Below are positions 39,520 to 51,032 of a stretch of DNA of 64,000 bases, piece by piece. The position numbers and the translations under genes are program-made. Origin of the DNA: Anodontia alba (taxonomy: Eukaryota > Mollusca > Bivalvia > Lucinida > Lucinidae); NCBI GenBank assembly GCA_964016985.1, contig OZ024826.1, positions 58,170,235 to 58,234,234 on the forward strand, in the 5' to 3' direction. Numbering within the stretch: the first letter of the stretch is position 1; every line of letters begins with the position of its first letter. The notes under the pieces are model-generated. The model saw nothing but the letters and a program-made list of their open reading frames with translations, made no database searches and was not told where the DNA came from.

Positions 39520-39730
39520 TTCTCAGCACAATGCATGTACTAAAAGGTTGTCTCCCTCCTGAAACAGGATCTACTTTAAAAGGAATTGGCATTTGCTCTC
39601 CTTGGGTGGTAATTCTTTCCTTTTAGAGTAGATGTATTCAGAAGGGGCCTGGTGTACTGAAAAGCAAATATGACGCCAGAAAAGGTACCTGCCTTATACA
39701 AAATGTCTGCAAATCTACCAAGTATATCCA
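39520..39730. mobile_element. Family F MITE
   Basis: tctccctcctgaaacaggat, then ccttttagagtagatgtatt; the core is diverged. Confidence 0.7.
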
Positions 39731-39833
39731 ATCCTATGGTCGGGTGCAGCAACTGTAGACAGAATTTAATTTGATACTACAGCTTTAGACTGGTTCCCGT
39801 CTAACTGATATATGAATCAGCAGAAAAACTATC

Positions 39834-40195
39834 TACAGTCGAACTTCAATGGCTCGAACATCTTTGGGACCATAGAAAATTGTTCGAGACATGGGTAGTT
39901 CGAGCCACTGAGGGTTAATCATGGCACAAGTACATGAAGCAAATAGCGATAATTTAGGGAAATCTTTTCGATTTTCTACATAATGATTGTATGTTGAGTG
40001 TATTCATTAGAATCGCCTCGATGAGGCGATTCTAATGAATACACACAACATACAATTCCATGATAAAATAAGAAAAAAAATCCCTAAATATTTTTCTTGA
40101 GCTATTGGAAGGATTTTATAGGGACTGAAAAATGAGTTCGAATCATCCTGGGTAAACGATCCATCCGGGTTCGAGCCATTGAGGTTATACTGTAT
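39834..40195. mobile_element. Family B pogo-like MITE, complete
   Basis: Starts TA-CAGTCGAACTTCAATGG, has the core at 40000-40050 and ends gaggttatactgTA. Closest to 23173-23538. Confidence 0.9.
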
Positions 40196-40404
40196 AATTT
40201 ACCAAAATCCTATATTTTGGAATGTCCTGCTGTCTGATTTAGCTGACAGGTAAGGGAGATGATGTGGGCAGAAAACTAGTCAAGGAGGAGTATTTTACCT
40301 TTGTTAGATTAGAAATGTAAAACTCATAGCGTGGTGCCAGGCTACTAAAGTTTACAGCTTTAGTAACCGTCATTTGGACAATCGGCACCATTTATGAATG
40401 GATC

Positions 40405-40645
40405 GGGTCAAGTGAAAAAGCGCCTTCGAACATGCGCAAAATGCGCAGATTCAGATTATACTGCGCATGCTCAAAGTATCACATGGGCCTTTGCTCTCCA
40501 TTCATACATTTTGTAGTATCCAGTCATTCTGTTAGCGGACAGTGAAGGCCCTGGTCAGACTGCGCGGATGCGCAGGCTGTTCTGGGCCTTCGCTGTCCGC
40601 ATTTGCCCGAAGACACGTTTTCGCATGGTGCGGCCCTTATGGTAT
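40405..40645. mobile_element. Family G element with two hairpins
   Basis: aatgcgcagattcagattat, then gtgaaggccctggtcagact with its mirror near 40575-40605. Confidence 0.78.
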
Positions 40646-40879
40646 TCATCAGTGTCACTAGGACGTTTCATGGTGTCATAGGATATCGTTTCAATTAAAT
40701 TTCTGTGATGCAGGCACTAAACAAACAAATTCGAATTATTTTTGCATTCTATTTTTGAGAGTAAGATTGTTTTATGAAAACAGACGCTTATCTACTCCAA
40801 CGCAGTAATGTTTATGAGACAGTTACACGAGGTCTTCACCTTGAAATCGAATAGTCTATATTTGATCTCTGAAAAGAAG

Positions 40880-41420
40880 CGTATTATTTGCTTTTATCTT
40901 TTGAAGTATTATAGCTAGCAATGGAATGCTGGCGAGGCCTTGCGAACTTCTTTGCTTTTACTTTTTGAAGTATTATAACTAGAATGTAATGCTGCCGAGG
41001 CCTAGCGAACTTCTTTGCTTTTATCTTTTGAAGTACATTTGTGTATTATAACTAGCAATGGAATGCTGACGAGGCCTGGCGAACTTCTTTGTTTTTACCT
41101 TTTGAAGTATTATAACTAGCAATGGAATGCTGACGAGGCTTAGCGGACTTCTTTGCTTTTACCTTTTGAAGTATCATAACTAGCAATGGAATGCTGCCGA
41201 GGCATCGCGAACTTCTTTGCTTTTATCTTTTGAAGCACATTTGTGTATTATAACTAACAATGGAATGCTGACGAGGTCTAGCGAACTTCTTTGCTTTTAT
41301 CTTTTGAAGCACATTTGTGTATTATAACTAACAATGGAATGCTGACGAGGTCTAGCGGACTTCTTTGCTTTTATCTTTTGAAGTATTATAACTAGCAATG
41401 GAATACTGATGAGGCCTACT
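40880..41420. repeat. Minisatellite of 63-76-bp units, about 8 copies
   Basis: Unit words ttctttgcttttatctttt, gaagtattataactagcaat and ggaatgctgacgaggc repeat. Some units carry the extra word cacatttgtg, which explains the longer form. Confidence 0.93.
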
Positions 41421-41637
41421 TGGCCGAATTTTGCTAGTCTGGCCCAGAAAAAGCTGTTTTCTGTTTTGTGAGTATGTTCCTTGCTCTCAAGGGTCATTCC
41501 TTTTGAGAATCTTTTTATAATTAAGTATACCGTATTTACTCTAAATATTGGGACATATTGACCCCTTACCATACGTCCTATAATTTGTAAAAACCTGTTC
41601 CACTACCTGTTGAATGTTTGAAATAGTGCTGATCGAG

Positions 41638-41707
41638 TGGCAAACAGTGTAGACACTGATCAGACGCCGCGTTCTGCGGCGTCTGATCTGGGTCTACACT
41701 GTTTGCT
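41638..41707. mobile_element. Family E hairpin
   Basis: caaacagtgtagacactgat and the near-perfect mirror around gccgcgttctgcggc. Confidence 0.85.
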
Positions 41708-41817
41708 CAGGCCTGTCTGTCCAAAGACTAAGCACACGCAAATTTAAAACCTGAAACAAAATTCTGTGTTTATCCCTGTTTTCACTGTCTGTTGCAGGGG
41801 AACGTGGGCGGTGGGCG

Positions 41818-41970
41818 GAAAGTGTGTGTGTGTGTGTGGGGGGGGGGGGGGGAGATCCAGAACTGGAGATCCCGATTAGACGCCGCGTTCTGCGGCGTCA
41901 GATGCGGCGTCTGGTCTGTCTGCACTGTTTGCCAGTTACCCGTTTAGGGGTCTCCAGTCTTCATTGGGTT
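41818..41970. mobile_element. Family E element next to a GT/G-rich tract
   Basis: gtgtgtgtgtgtg and about 15 G (41821-41852) are followed by a hairpin with a partly duplicated arm (gcggcgtcagatgcggcgtc). The right side reads gtttaggggtctccagtctt, the inverted E-II end. Confidence 0.78.
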
Positions 41971-42969
41971 AAGTAGCCGCTCAATCTTCAATTTGGTAAA
42001 AACATGTGCAGGTAGTTAGTTGTCTTTATCTTAAAGCCAAAATTTACATGTATGGCACTAACCTTACAATAATTATTAGTTTAGTATTTAAAACATCCAT
42101 AGTCTCGTGTTATAAATATTACATATTCTTGTTTAAAGCCTTGTTCTTGTATTTCGTGGGTCCAGTCTGGCATTATGACCACTCTTTGGGTAAGATAGAG
42201 CTGATTCCTTTGCTTTTCGTTGGTTTGTTGCGGATGTGCTATCCGGCGTGGTTTTTTTTTTTTACCTCTTGGTGTCAACGGGAGGCTATGCTCTGTAACT
42301 GCGACATTTCTTGAGCATTCTTCTTTAATTATTTTGAATTCCAAGGACAGTATACAACCGGACATGCCTCGAAATGGGATCCGTTTGGCCGGAATATATC
42401 CCTTCCTAACAACGTATATATGAATACGAGAGGGAAAGACATGTTTGTACTGTTGGTCTTAAGAAATCTGTTGTATAGACAATTGAATTATGATGTTCAT
42501 TGGTTAGGAAATCAGATAAATATTGACAGAAAGCGTCTCCTAATATGATTTATTGTAATGAAGGTCTCTGAATACACCGAATCCGTTGATACCTTATCAC
42601 CTTTACATTTGAGGAAACATTATGGGTTAACCCATTTATGCCTAGCGTCCCATAAAAAAGACATTGGCAGAAAGTGTAAGGGTCTGATCAGGGTCTACAC
42701 TATTTGCATTAAATACAGGAATGTCTATAAAGCATGGTAATAATGATAATTAGCTAAACCTCCTTTTATTGGAAATGAACCAGTCTGAAGAGATAAGGTA
42801 GAAAAGTCCATTCGGCATTAATGAATTAAGATGTGTTTTGTGTATATTTGTTAACACACTAACCCCTCCCTCTAACGCTGCCTATATCTTCAATATTGTA
42901 AGTTGGAAGGCTCCATTGTCTATTTAAAGGGTTATTATACAGAAAAGCTCAATGGGAACTGATAAATAT

Positions 42970-43190
42970 TCAGTGGAGGTAACTCTTTCGAAATAGCTTT
43001 GTCTCCCTTCTGAAAAGGGGTCTACTCTAAAAGGAAAGAATTTGCTCCCAGTGGGAGCAAATTCTTTCCTTTTAGTGTAGATTCCCTTTTCAGGAGGGAC
43101 TTGGTGTTCTGGAAAGCAAATATGAAGTCACAAAAGTTGTCTCCCTTGTAAAAAACTTGCGGAAACCCTACTAAGTATACTTAGTCCCCT
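42970..43190. mobile_element. Family F MITE, best-preserved copy
   Basis: Left arm tctcccttctgaaaaggggt and ctactctaaaaggaaagaat. Perfect core tttgctcccagtgggagcaa. Right arm ccttttagtgtagattccc to acaaaagttgtctccct. Used as the family type. Confidence 0.9.
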
Positions 43191-43575
43191 TAACTGATTC
43201 TGTTACTGTATATTGCTAATGGCATGCAAACTAGTAAAGACCATGATCAGAAGTCGTATTCTGGGTCTTTACTGTTTGCAAAAGGTATTATCTATGTAAA
43301 AAACTAATATAAAGCAACCACCAAAGGACCTCGTCAAACAGGGATGGCGTACAGGCTGAGATGGACCTCCATCGTTCTCATATAAATCGATGTCCCTTTA
43401 TGTCTAATGCGAATCTGCTTTCTTCATACTTGTACTTTTCTTGTACGATGGCTTCAGATCTCAAGAGAGCTCATTGCTTTGTTTCATCTCTTTAGTATTT
43501 GTGATTATGTAAATTTGACTTGTGAGGTTTCACTGTTGCGTTAGAGTATCGGTAACCTGCAGCTGTGTCGGAAGT

Positions 43576-43797
43576 AACCCATTTATGCCGAATTAACTCT
43601 TCTACTTTCACTCTTCGGACCGGTCCATTTCCAAAACAAGGGTTGTCCAGCAAGTTTTTATTATAATAATGTTCCTTGTCTGAACTTAAAGTAAACAGTG
43701 TAGACCCTGATCAGATGCCGCGTTCTGCGGCATCTGATCTGGGTCTACGCTGTTTGTCAATGTCCCTTTAATGGGACGCTAGGCATAAATGGGTTAA
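43576..43797. mobile_element. Family E-I MITE, complete
   Basis: Ends aacccatttatgccgaatta and gctaggcataaatgggtt. The inner hairpin gatcagatgccgcgttctgc has its mirror. Confidence 0.9.
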
Positions 43798-44144
43798 GGG
43801 CGAGGATTTGTGCGTGTAAAACTTGTTCACCTTTCCACCCGCCCCACTAGTGTGTGTGTTTTTTCTCCGAACCATTGTAAGGCGATTTCTCTGCTACACT
43901 CCTATGTCGGTTAGTACAAATGCGCCATTTTATTTCGTCAGAGTTTCTTCCTCAATTCTTCGTCTATGGATGATTCGGGTAGACCGTGCTTCGTGACTGT
44001 GGCCGTCCTGGGTTACTTCATTTACATATTTTAGCAATATACCGGAAATTAGTTTTCTGCTGATTAAGAGCACATGTTAAGAGTGATTAAGAGCACCCAG
44101 TTCAAATAGACACAGGACAACTACTTTACATTCCCATATTGTAC

Positions 44145-44361
44145 AGCTTAACGCTGAGCACTCTGGGTAAAATTTTAAACAGACGACATATTGAAATATT
44201 TTTTCTATTTATTTTTTCCAGAAAATAGGATTTGACATTCCATGCAAATTGTGTCCAGTGGAGACAATTTGCATGAAATGTCATATCCTGCTTTCTGAGA
44301 AAACTGATAAAAATACTTCAATATGTCGTCTGCTGAAAATTTTGCGCAGAGTGCTAAGCAT
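44145..44361. mobile_element. Family M MITE, complete
   Basis: Ends gcttaacgctgagcactctg and cagagtgctaagc. Long arms meet at gacatttcatgcaaattgt-type sequence around cagtgg. Confidence 0.87.
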
Positions 44362-44621
44362 TAAAATTTTCTTTCAAAAGGATGTTAAATTAAAATGGGA
44401 TGGACGTTGAGTTAATGCTGTTAGAACTTGTGGTCAAACCCATTTTCCTGTATGCTGTTATGGCAATGAAATGTGTTGAATATTCTAATACCTGACAAGA
44501 CTCAACATACGGTTATAAAATAACCCAAACACTCCCAGTCAATTTCATAGTTATACAATGTATATGTGTTTTTGGATCGATGTTTTTATAATCGAGCCAT
44601 AGTCTAACAAGACCTGTCGCC

Positions 44622-44968
44622 AGATAGGATAGCTCGCCTGAACTCGGGCTTGTCGATCAAATAAAATAAAAGAAGGTCCTAAAAACTATGACGTAAAATT
44701 TTAACATGAAAATTCTAAGTCTGTGACCTTGACCTTGTCATGACCTAGGGTGGTGGGGATGGTACTACGCCGAATTTTGGACCAGTATGAATAATCATAC
44801 CAAAGATGAATCAAATCGGTGGTAAGGTTAAGAAATAATGAGGTCTTAAAAACTTTAACCAAAACTTTAACATTTGTGGAGGTCGACGCCAACGCCAACG
44901 CCAACACCGACACCGCCACCGTAGTGGTAGTACAATAGCTCTCCGTGAACGTGTTCAGGCGAGCTAAA
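44622..44968. repeat. Family L-like repeat with inverted ends
   Basis: Ends tagctcgcctgaac and gttcaggcgagctaa are inverted copies. Contains (cgccaacgccaacgccaaca)-type hexamer repeats at 44886-44920. Confidence 0.75.
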
Positions 44969-44984
44969 AACGCAAAAAAAAAAT

Positions 44985-45340
44985 TCTTTAGGCAATTGTC
45001 CACGTGATTATTATTATTATTATTGACCAATGTAATCAAAACCGTTCGTTAGAAGAAATCCAGGTAACGGTTATTTATAGCCACGCTATTCTTGTCGCTG
45101 TGACGTCAGAATGCTGTTGATAGTGAGTTATCTGTAAAACCTGGACTGGGATATTGACGAACAGTGCAGATCCAGATCAGACGCCACAGAAAGTGGCGTA
45201 TGATCTGGATCTGCACTGTTTGCTTAAATAACAGGAAGCTAAGTGTTAAATGAAACTGTCTAAAGCCTCCGTTCAGAACTATTTTCCCATCCTACACTCA
45301 GAGACAATCTATTCGCCAGTGCTGTCAGTGCTTTGATTAA
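44985..45340. repeat. Family P repeat with embedded family E hairpin
   Basis: Shares ttcttgtcgctgtgacgtca, gtaaaacctggactgggata and the tail gtcagtgctttgatta with 53815-54465. The family E hairpin lies at 45158-45223. Confidence 0.82.
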
Positions 45341-45600
45341 AGAGACTCGAAACGCTTGGCTGAATTTCTGCCACTGCTTACAAGGGAAACAACTTTTGTC
45401 ACTTCCTTCTTGCTTTCCTACAGACTAAGCTCCTTTGAAAAGGGGTCTACTCTAGAAGGAAATAATTTGCTCCCGTTGCAGAAGCATCAGGAGTGGGTAG
45501 GGGCCAAACGGTTTTGACTCAGTTGCGTCCCTTTACGTATATCAATTTCTCTCAATGTATTGATTTTTATTAGTGTGGAAATCTTGATACATTGCAATAT

Positions 45601-45897
45601 GGGCTGGTGGCCAAGTGATTCGTGCTCTCGACTTGCAAGCGGAAGGTCGTTGGTTCGAACCCCACTCGGGTCAAGAAAATGTTAGATCAATAGTACACCT
45701 AGCTCATACTCGACGTGCCCTGGGTTAAGAATAGATTAGACGGGGGCTATTGGTGACAGTCAGCGCACCAAGTGTGCATGGGTGATCCATGAAAGAAAAG
45801 GCTGCACAGACGCATGCACATGACACATTTGCCGCTGCCTCCATGTGCCTCGGGTGCCTGGTAGCGTAAACAAATCTGCAACAACAACAACAACATT
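45601..45897 (+). mobile_element. tRNA-derived SINE with (CAA)n tail
   Basis: The head gggctggtggccaagtgatt resembles an A box, and ggtcgttggttcgaacccca (45646-45665) is a B box. The anticodon-like loop reads CTTGCAA. The acceptor stem does not pair, so this is a SINE and not a tRNA gene. The body ends in caacaacaacaacaac. A possible short target duplication is acattg on both sides. Confidence 0.82.
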
Positions 45898-46310
45898 GGC
45901 ACAGAATGAAACGATATGCAATTCCAATCAATTGTTCTCAACAGGTCTAGAAATCGCAAACAGTAGAAGCTTCAGAACTGATCTATATTAATTACGCTGA
46001 TTTAACAGCACTTACAAATAAATTGCACCCATAAGATTGCCAAACTCTGAATTATTAGGGATTCGTTTGCTGCTGGTAGCTTCCAGCTGTCAAGTATAAT
46101 TGTGAATCACGTAACATATGCAAATTAAGCGAGTGGAAAACAACAAAAAAAAGCAACAACTAAAAAACAAAAAACAAAAAAAACAAACAAAACATAATGG
46201 ACAACGGAAGAAAATTTCGTGTATGCCGTATGGGGACTACGAATATCCAGATTAGCCTGTATATTCGCACAATCTGATCAGAGCGCTGCGCTTGTTTCCC
46301 GCTAACAAAC

Positions 46311-46590
46311 ATCACGAAAACATGCCTATATAATTTTGACCCCCCTTAAACCCCATTTTTATATAGTAAAACTGGGGTTTATAGGGGTATACATTATTTT
46401 TCTTATTCCTGCAAAAAACATAGATTGTGATTACTCGTTAGAACCGCCTCGACGAGGCGGTTCTAACGAGTACCCACAATCTATGTTTTGAGCAGAAATA
46501 TGAAAATTATCAGAATTTTTTTATCTGAAAATTTTCATTTTTTTTGTCGTAAAATTTTCAGTATATTTGAATAGGCATGTTTTCGTAATG
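46311..46590. mobile_element. Family A MITE, copy 8
   Basis: Ends catcacgaaaacatgcctat and ggcatgttttcgtaatg, with a perfect core at 46432-46492. Confidence 0.95.
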
Positions 46591-46713
46591 AGTAACTTGA
46601 TATTCTAGAATATACAGACAAACAGCGAAAGCCTTCACCAGATTACGCGGGTGCGAAGTCTGATCTGGGCCTTCGCTGCACGCATATGAAATAATTAAAG
46701 GGCTCTTCAATAT

Positions 46714-46995
46714 CATCACGAAAACATGCCTATATAATTTTGACCCCCTTAACCCCACTTTTATATGGTAAAACTGGGGTTTACAAAAGTATACATTATT
46801 TTTCTTATTTTTGCTCGAAAACATAGATTGTGGGTACTCGTTAGAACCGCCTTGCCGAGGCGGTTCTAACGAGTACCCACAATCTATGTTTTGAGCAGAA
46901 AAATGAAAAATATCAGAGTTTTTTTTTTATCTGAACATTTTCAATTTTTGGAGGTGAAATTTTCTGTATATTGGAATAGGCGTGTTTTTGTAATG
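46714..46995. mobile_element. Family A MITE, copy 9
   Basis: Same ends and orientation as copy 8, only 124 bp away. Confidence 0.95.
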
Positions 46996-47039
46996 TCTTC
47001 CAGTTTCAATACAGCAGTCATTTGTAAAATAATCGGGTC

Positions 47040-47260
47040 GCGCCATGTGAAAATCTGACTTCGGGCATATGCGAGCAGCGAAGCTCCAGATCAGCGCATC
47101 CACATAGTCTGATCAGGGTCTTCCCTGTCCGCTAACAGAATCATTGGTTACTACAGAATATATGTATAGAGAACAAAAGGCCCTGGTGATACTTTGCGCA
47201 TGCGCAAGATTATCGGAATGTACGCAGCATTTGTCCATATTCATGTTTGGAGGCACTGTT
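47040..47260. mobile_element. Family G element
   Basis: gcgagcagcgaagctccaga, a diverged hairpin, then tgatactttgcgcatgcgca (the inverted version of the 40410 segment). Confidence 0.65.
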
Positions 47261-47590
47261 TTGCTTGACACAGCCCATATATATATAGACCTATGAATAG
47301 ATTAACGAGTTTGTGGATAAAGTAGGCTTAATGAGGTCCGTTTCAAACATTAAGAAAACAGAATATCGCTATGTATACCTAAATTGAGGCATTAATCTTG
47401 ACAATCTTACAAATAGACAGACAGACTTACAGGCAGACGCCCTTTTAATGAGTTTGGTTAACAGTAACAAGTTGCAACACCGCAGAATCGCATACTGGTA
47501 ATCTGTTTTTAGACGTTCTATTTTCAAAAATTTCAAAAGCGGCTCATTGACCCGATTATGATGATTGGGTATTTTACATCACTTTCACCA

Positions 47591-47921
47591 ATACAGATAA
47601 CCCTCTTTATACCGACACTCGATACTACGACAATATTCGTTATAATGACAATTTGTCTGTCATGAAACTTTCGCTAAAAAAGTACTTATTAGTCACAAAT
47701 TATGCAAGAATATTGTATTTAATACTTAAAAAAAAAACATATGTTTTGAATATTTGACTGAGGCGATTCTAACAAATATCCAAAACATATGTTCTGTGAG
47801 GAAGCAAGAACATTTCTTACATATCAATCTGCTCATTAAGTATTCCGTACAACAGCAAATTCATTAAAATAGTAACGCCTTTGGGAACAAATGTTGTCGT
47901 TATAACGAGGGTTCACTGTAT
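47591..47921. mobile_element. Family D pogo-like MITE
   Basis: Starts TA-CAGATAACCCTCTTTATAC and ends aacgagggttcactgTA. The left core arm is shortened. Confidence 0.88.
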
Positions 47922-48023
47922 TTAAGTCACATCAAGACGGCGAAGGAGTGGTACTGTAAGGCCCTGTGGAACAAAGCGGCGTATTAGCATAAGCTGAATT
48001 CTGCCTCTGGCAGCGGGACTTGT

Positions 48024-48242
48024 AGACTGGCTCCAGTCTCCAGTGACTAAATATTTAATCTTATAATCCTGTTTGATAATCCACTAAAATGAATCCAAAA
48101 TAATATTTTGACTTTTAAGGCTGGACACTAGTTACCAGCCTTTATAGTCATGATTGCGCTGCGATTTTTGGTTTTATTCAAGTGGATTATCAAACAGAAT
48201 TATAAGAATAAATATTTAGTCACTGGAGACTGGAGCCAGTCT
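48024..48242. mobile_element. Family Q MITE
   Basis: Terminal inverted repeats of about 34 bp start agactggctccagtctccag. The inner hairpin ctggacactagttaccag is at 48121-48139. Confidence 0.9.
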
Positions 48243-48282
48243 ACGGGACTGGATGGAGGAGGCATATGCAGACCTACAAATT

Positions 48283-48727
48283 ACATTATTGCATAAAAGG
48301 CAGTGTCGCACGTTATTAACAGCCGTGCATTAACCGGCGAAAAGCCGTGTATTAACAGGGCAATTCACGCGCTGTTAATGCACGGCTACGCAACTTTCAA
48401 TATGCTCATACCGGGGCCCCAGAATTGCTGCTGTCACGAGATGTGTACTCTCCTGCCCTAGAACGAGCATAGTCCGTGGAAATAGCGTTCGCGCGACATC
48501 GGTGAAAAGGCGAAACAAAATAGTGCAAGAAATAACGCGAAATGTAGCAAATGTTTTCAGTTTTTATGCAATAATAGCGATCGAACATGGTTTTTCAATG
48601 CATTAACATTCGCCAGGTCCCTTGGGAGGTGTTGAAAACCGCGGCCTTAGGCCTCGGGTTTTCAACACCTCCCACGGGACCTGGCGAATGTTAATGCATT
48701 GAAAAACCATGTTTGATCCCTATATTG
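48283..48727. mobile_element. Family H element, copy 1
   Basis: About 445 bp, closely similar to 62430-62868. The first 300 bp are non-palindromic. The last 140 bp form a long hairpin whose loop is at gcggccttaggcctcggg. Confidence 0.9.
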
Positions 48728-48908
48728 GGGTCTTATAAAGAGTCAATATAACCGAGACTCGGATTTTCTTTCGTATATATGTTCTTTGTTTCCAAGGTAA
48801 ACCTTAATAGATTTTATTTCAAAACAATGTAGACCAGACGTTACATTCTGATCAGGGCCTGCACTGTTTGTCATGACACTGGCAATTAACAAAGGCAGCA
48901 GCAATTAA

Positions 48909-49092
48909 CACATTGTAGTCTGGAGACCCCTAAAAAGATAATTGGCAAACAGTGCAGATCCAGATCAGACGCTACAGAACGTGGCGTCTGATCAGGGTCT
49001 TAACTGTTTGCAGATGGTTTAGCCATTTTTCTCTAGGAATATCTAACTCTCGTAGCTGGACATACCTAAAATTGAAATTGGACTCTTCCAAT
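48909..49092. mobile_element. Family E-II MITE
   Basis: cattgtagtctggagacccc, hairpin at 48944-49012, tail acctaaaattgaaattggac. Confidence 0.8.
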
Positions 49093-49404
49093 TTACTTAT
49101 TTATTTACTTTTGCTGTATGTGGCGGTCTTGATACCTTCCCCGTACTTCAACATAATCAGTTTATCATTTCTGGTCTGAGCGTCAACGTGACCGACCGAC
49201 TGGCTCCTGACTTCGGATCACACCCATCCCCATCACTGGCTCTGGCTTAAGCGGAACTCGATTTTCCAAGATACCAGACTAGGTTCCGTGAGCCCAAGGA
49301 AAATAAAAATAAAACTGTACTATGATGACGCCTCCCGCCCCCCTCCCCCACAACACATATCCGGAGAATTTTTATGGCTGCCACGCTATACCAGCTGCAC
49401 TAAA

Positions 49405-49742
49405 ATACAGACAATCCTCTTTATACCGACACTCGATACTACGACAAAATCCGTTATAATGTCAATTTGACTGTCATGAAACTTTCGCTAAAAAAGTAAC
49501 AATTAGTCACAAATTATGCAAGAATATTATATTTAGTGCTTTAAAGCAACATATGTTTAGAATATTTGTTAGAATCGTCTCAGGCGATTCTAACACATAT
49601 CCAAAACATATGTTCTGTGAGGAAACAAGAACCTTTCTGACATAACAATCTGCTCATTAAACATTCTGTACAACAGCAAATTCATTTAAATGGCAACGCC
49701 TTTGGGAACAAATGCTGCCGTTATAACGAGGGTTCACTGTAA
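49405..49742. mobile_element. Family D pogo-like MITE, first of an adjacent pair
   Basis: Starts TA-CAGACAATCCTCTTTATAC and ends cgagggttcactgTA. Confidence 0.9.
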
Positions 49743-49744
49743 AT

Positions 49745-50077
49745 GTACAGTGAACTCTCGTTACAATGACAGCATTTGTTCCCAAAGATATTGCCATTAT
49801 AATGAATTTGCTGTTGTCCTTAATGGACAGAATGATATATAAGAAATACCTTGTTTTATTCTTATTTCCTGACAGAACATATGTTTTGGATATTTGTTAG
49901 AAGCGCCTCAATGAGGCCACTAACAAATATCCAAAAGATATGTTGCTTGAAGATTTCTTGCATATTTTCTCATTAACTGTCGTCTTCTGAGCGAAGGTTT
50001 CGTGACATTCAAATTGTCATAATTTTAACGAATTTTGTCGTTGTATCGAGTGTCGGTATAAAGAGGGTTGACTGTAT
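49745..50077. mobile_element. Family D pogo-like MITE, inverted second of the pair
   Basis: Starts TA-CAGTGAACTCTCGTTACAA and ends aaagagggttgactgTA. Opposite orientation, separated from the first by about 4 bp. Confidence 0.9.
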
Positions 50078-50274
50078 AAAGGTTGCCATTTGTTGTGTAG
50101 TCAAATAAAATACATGAAGGTTGCCATTGGAAACAAAAATGCATGAAAGAACAAAAATTGGAATTTCGGTTATAGCGAGACTCTTCATGTGACAGGTATG
50201 TAGTTTGCATGACTGTATACACCACCAGTATAAGCACATGCAGTCATGGCAGTTTTCCAATTTTTCAATAATCT

Positions 50275-50490
50275 AGCCTTAACCCTTCTCATGCTGAATA
50301 AATTAAGATGCCACGCCCAATTCTAATTTCCAGCCAATCCGATTACTTGATCCGGGTTTTTGATAGAAATTCACATAATTAATGACAAACAGTGCAGATC
50401 CAGATCAGTTGGCTTCTTCAGAAGCCAACTGATCTGGATCTTCATTGTTTGCTAAGAAAGGGCATGTCGTGTTTAGCAAGAGACGGGTTA
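50275..50490. mobile_element. Family E-III MITE
   Basis: Starts ttaacccttctcatgctgaa and ends gcaagagacgggttaa. Perfect hairpin at 50389-50452. Confidence 0.85.
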
Positions 50491-50754
50491 AGTTGGGAAA
50501 TATCCCATGTTTTGCTTTTGAAGTACATATGATATTGGAACGTTTTGATTAAGCATTTCAGCTTCATTTTAGCCTATGTGTCTCATCCAAACAGTTTGCA
50601 GGTATGCATACATCTGTATAGCCTGATATGTCTTTTGCTATTTACCTACACATTTAGACTGTCCCTTGATCTGCAAATGAATGTAAGTCCAGCAGACGTA
50701 CCGCGTCGCAGCAAAGTCTTTTTGATGTCACAGCGTCGTCGAAACGACGCATTC

Positions 50755-51032
50755 ATCACGAAAACATGCCTATATAATACTGACCCCCTTATACCCCACT
50801 TTTATATAGTAAAACTGGGGTTTTCAGGGGTATACATTATTTTTCTTATTTCTGCTCAAAAACATAGATTGTGGGTACTCGTTAGAACCGCCTCGGCGAG
50901 GCGGTTCTAACGAGTACCAACAATCTATGTTTTGAGAGAAAATATGAAAAATATCAGAATTTTTTATCTGAAAATTTTCAGTTTTTGGAGGTGAAATTTT
51001 CTATATAATTAAATAGGCATATTTTCGTAATG
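50755..51032. mobile_element. Family A MITE, copy 10
   Basis: Ends and perfect core as in copies 8 and 9. Confidence 0.95.

Noticed and set aside
45601..45673. tRNA gene with a TGC (Ala) anticodon
   Set aside because: The A and B box regions are recognisable but the acceptor stem does not pair, and the sequence continues into a SINE body with a (CAA)n tail.
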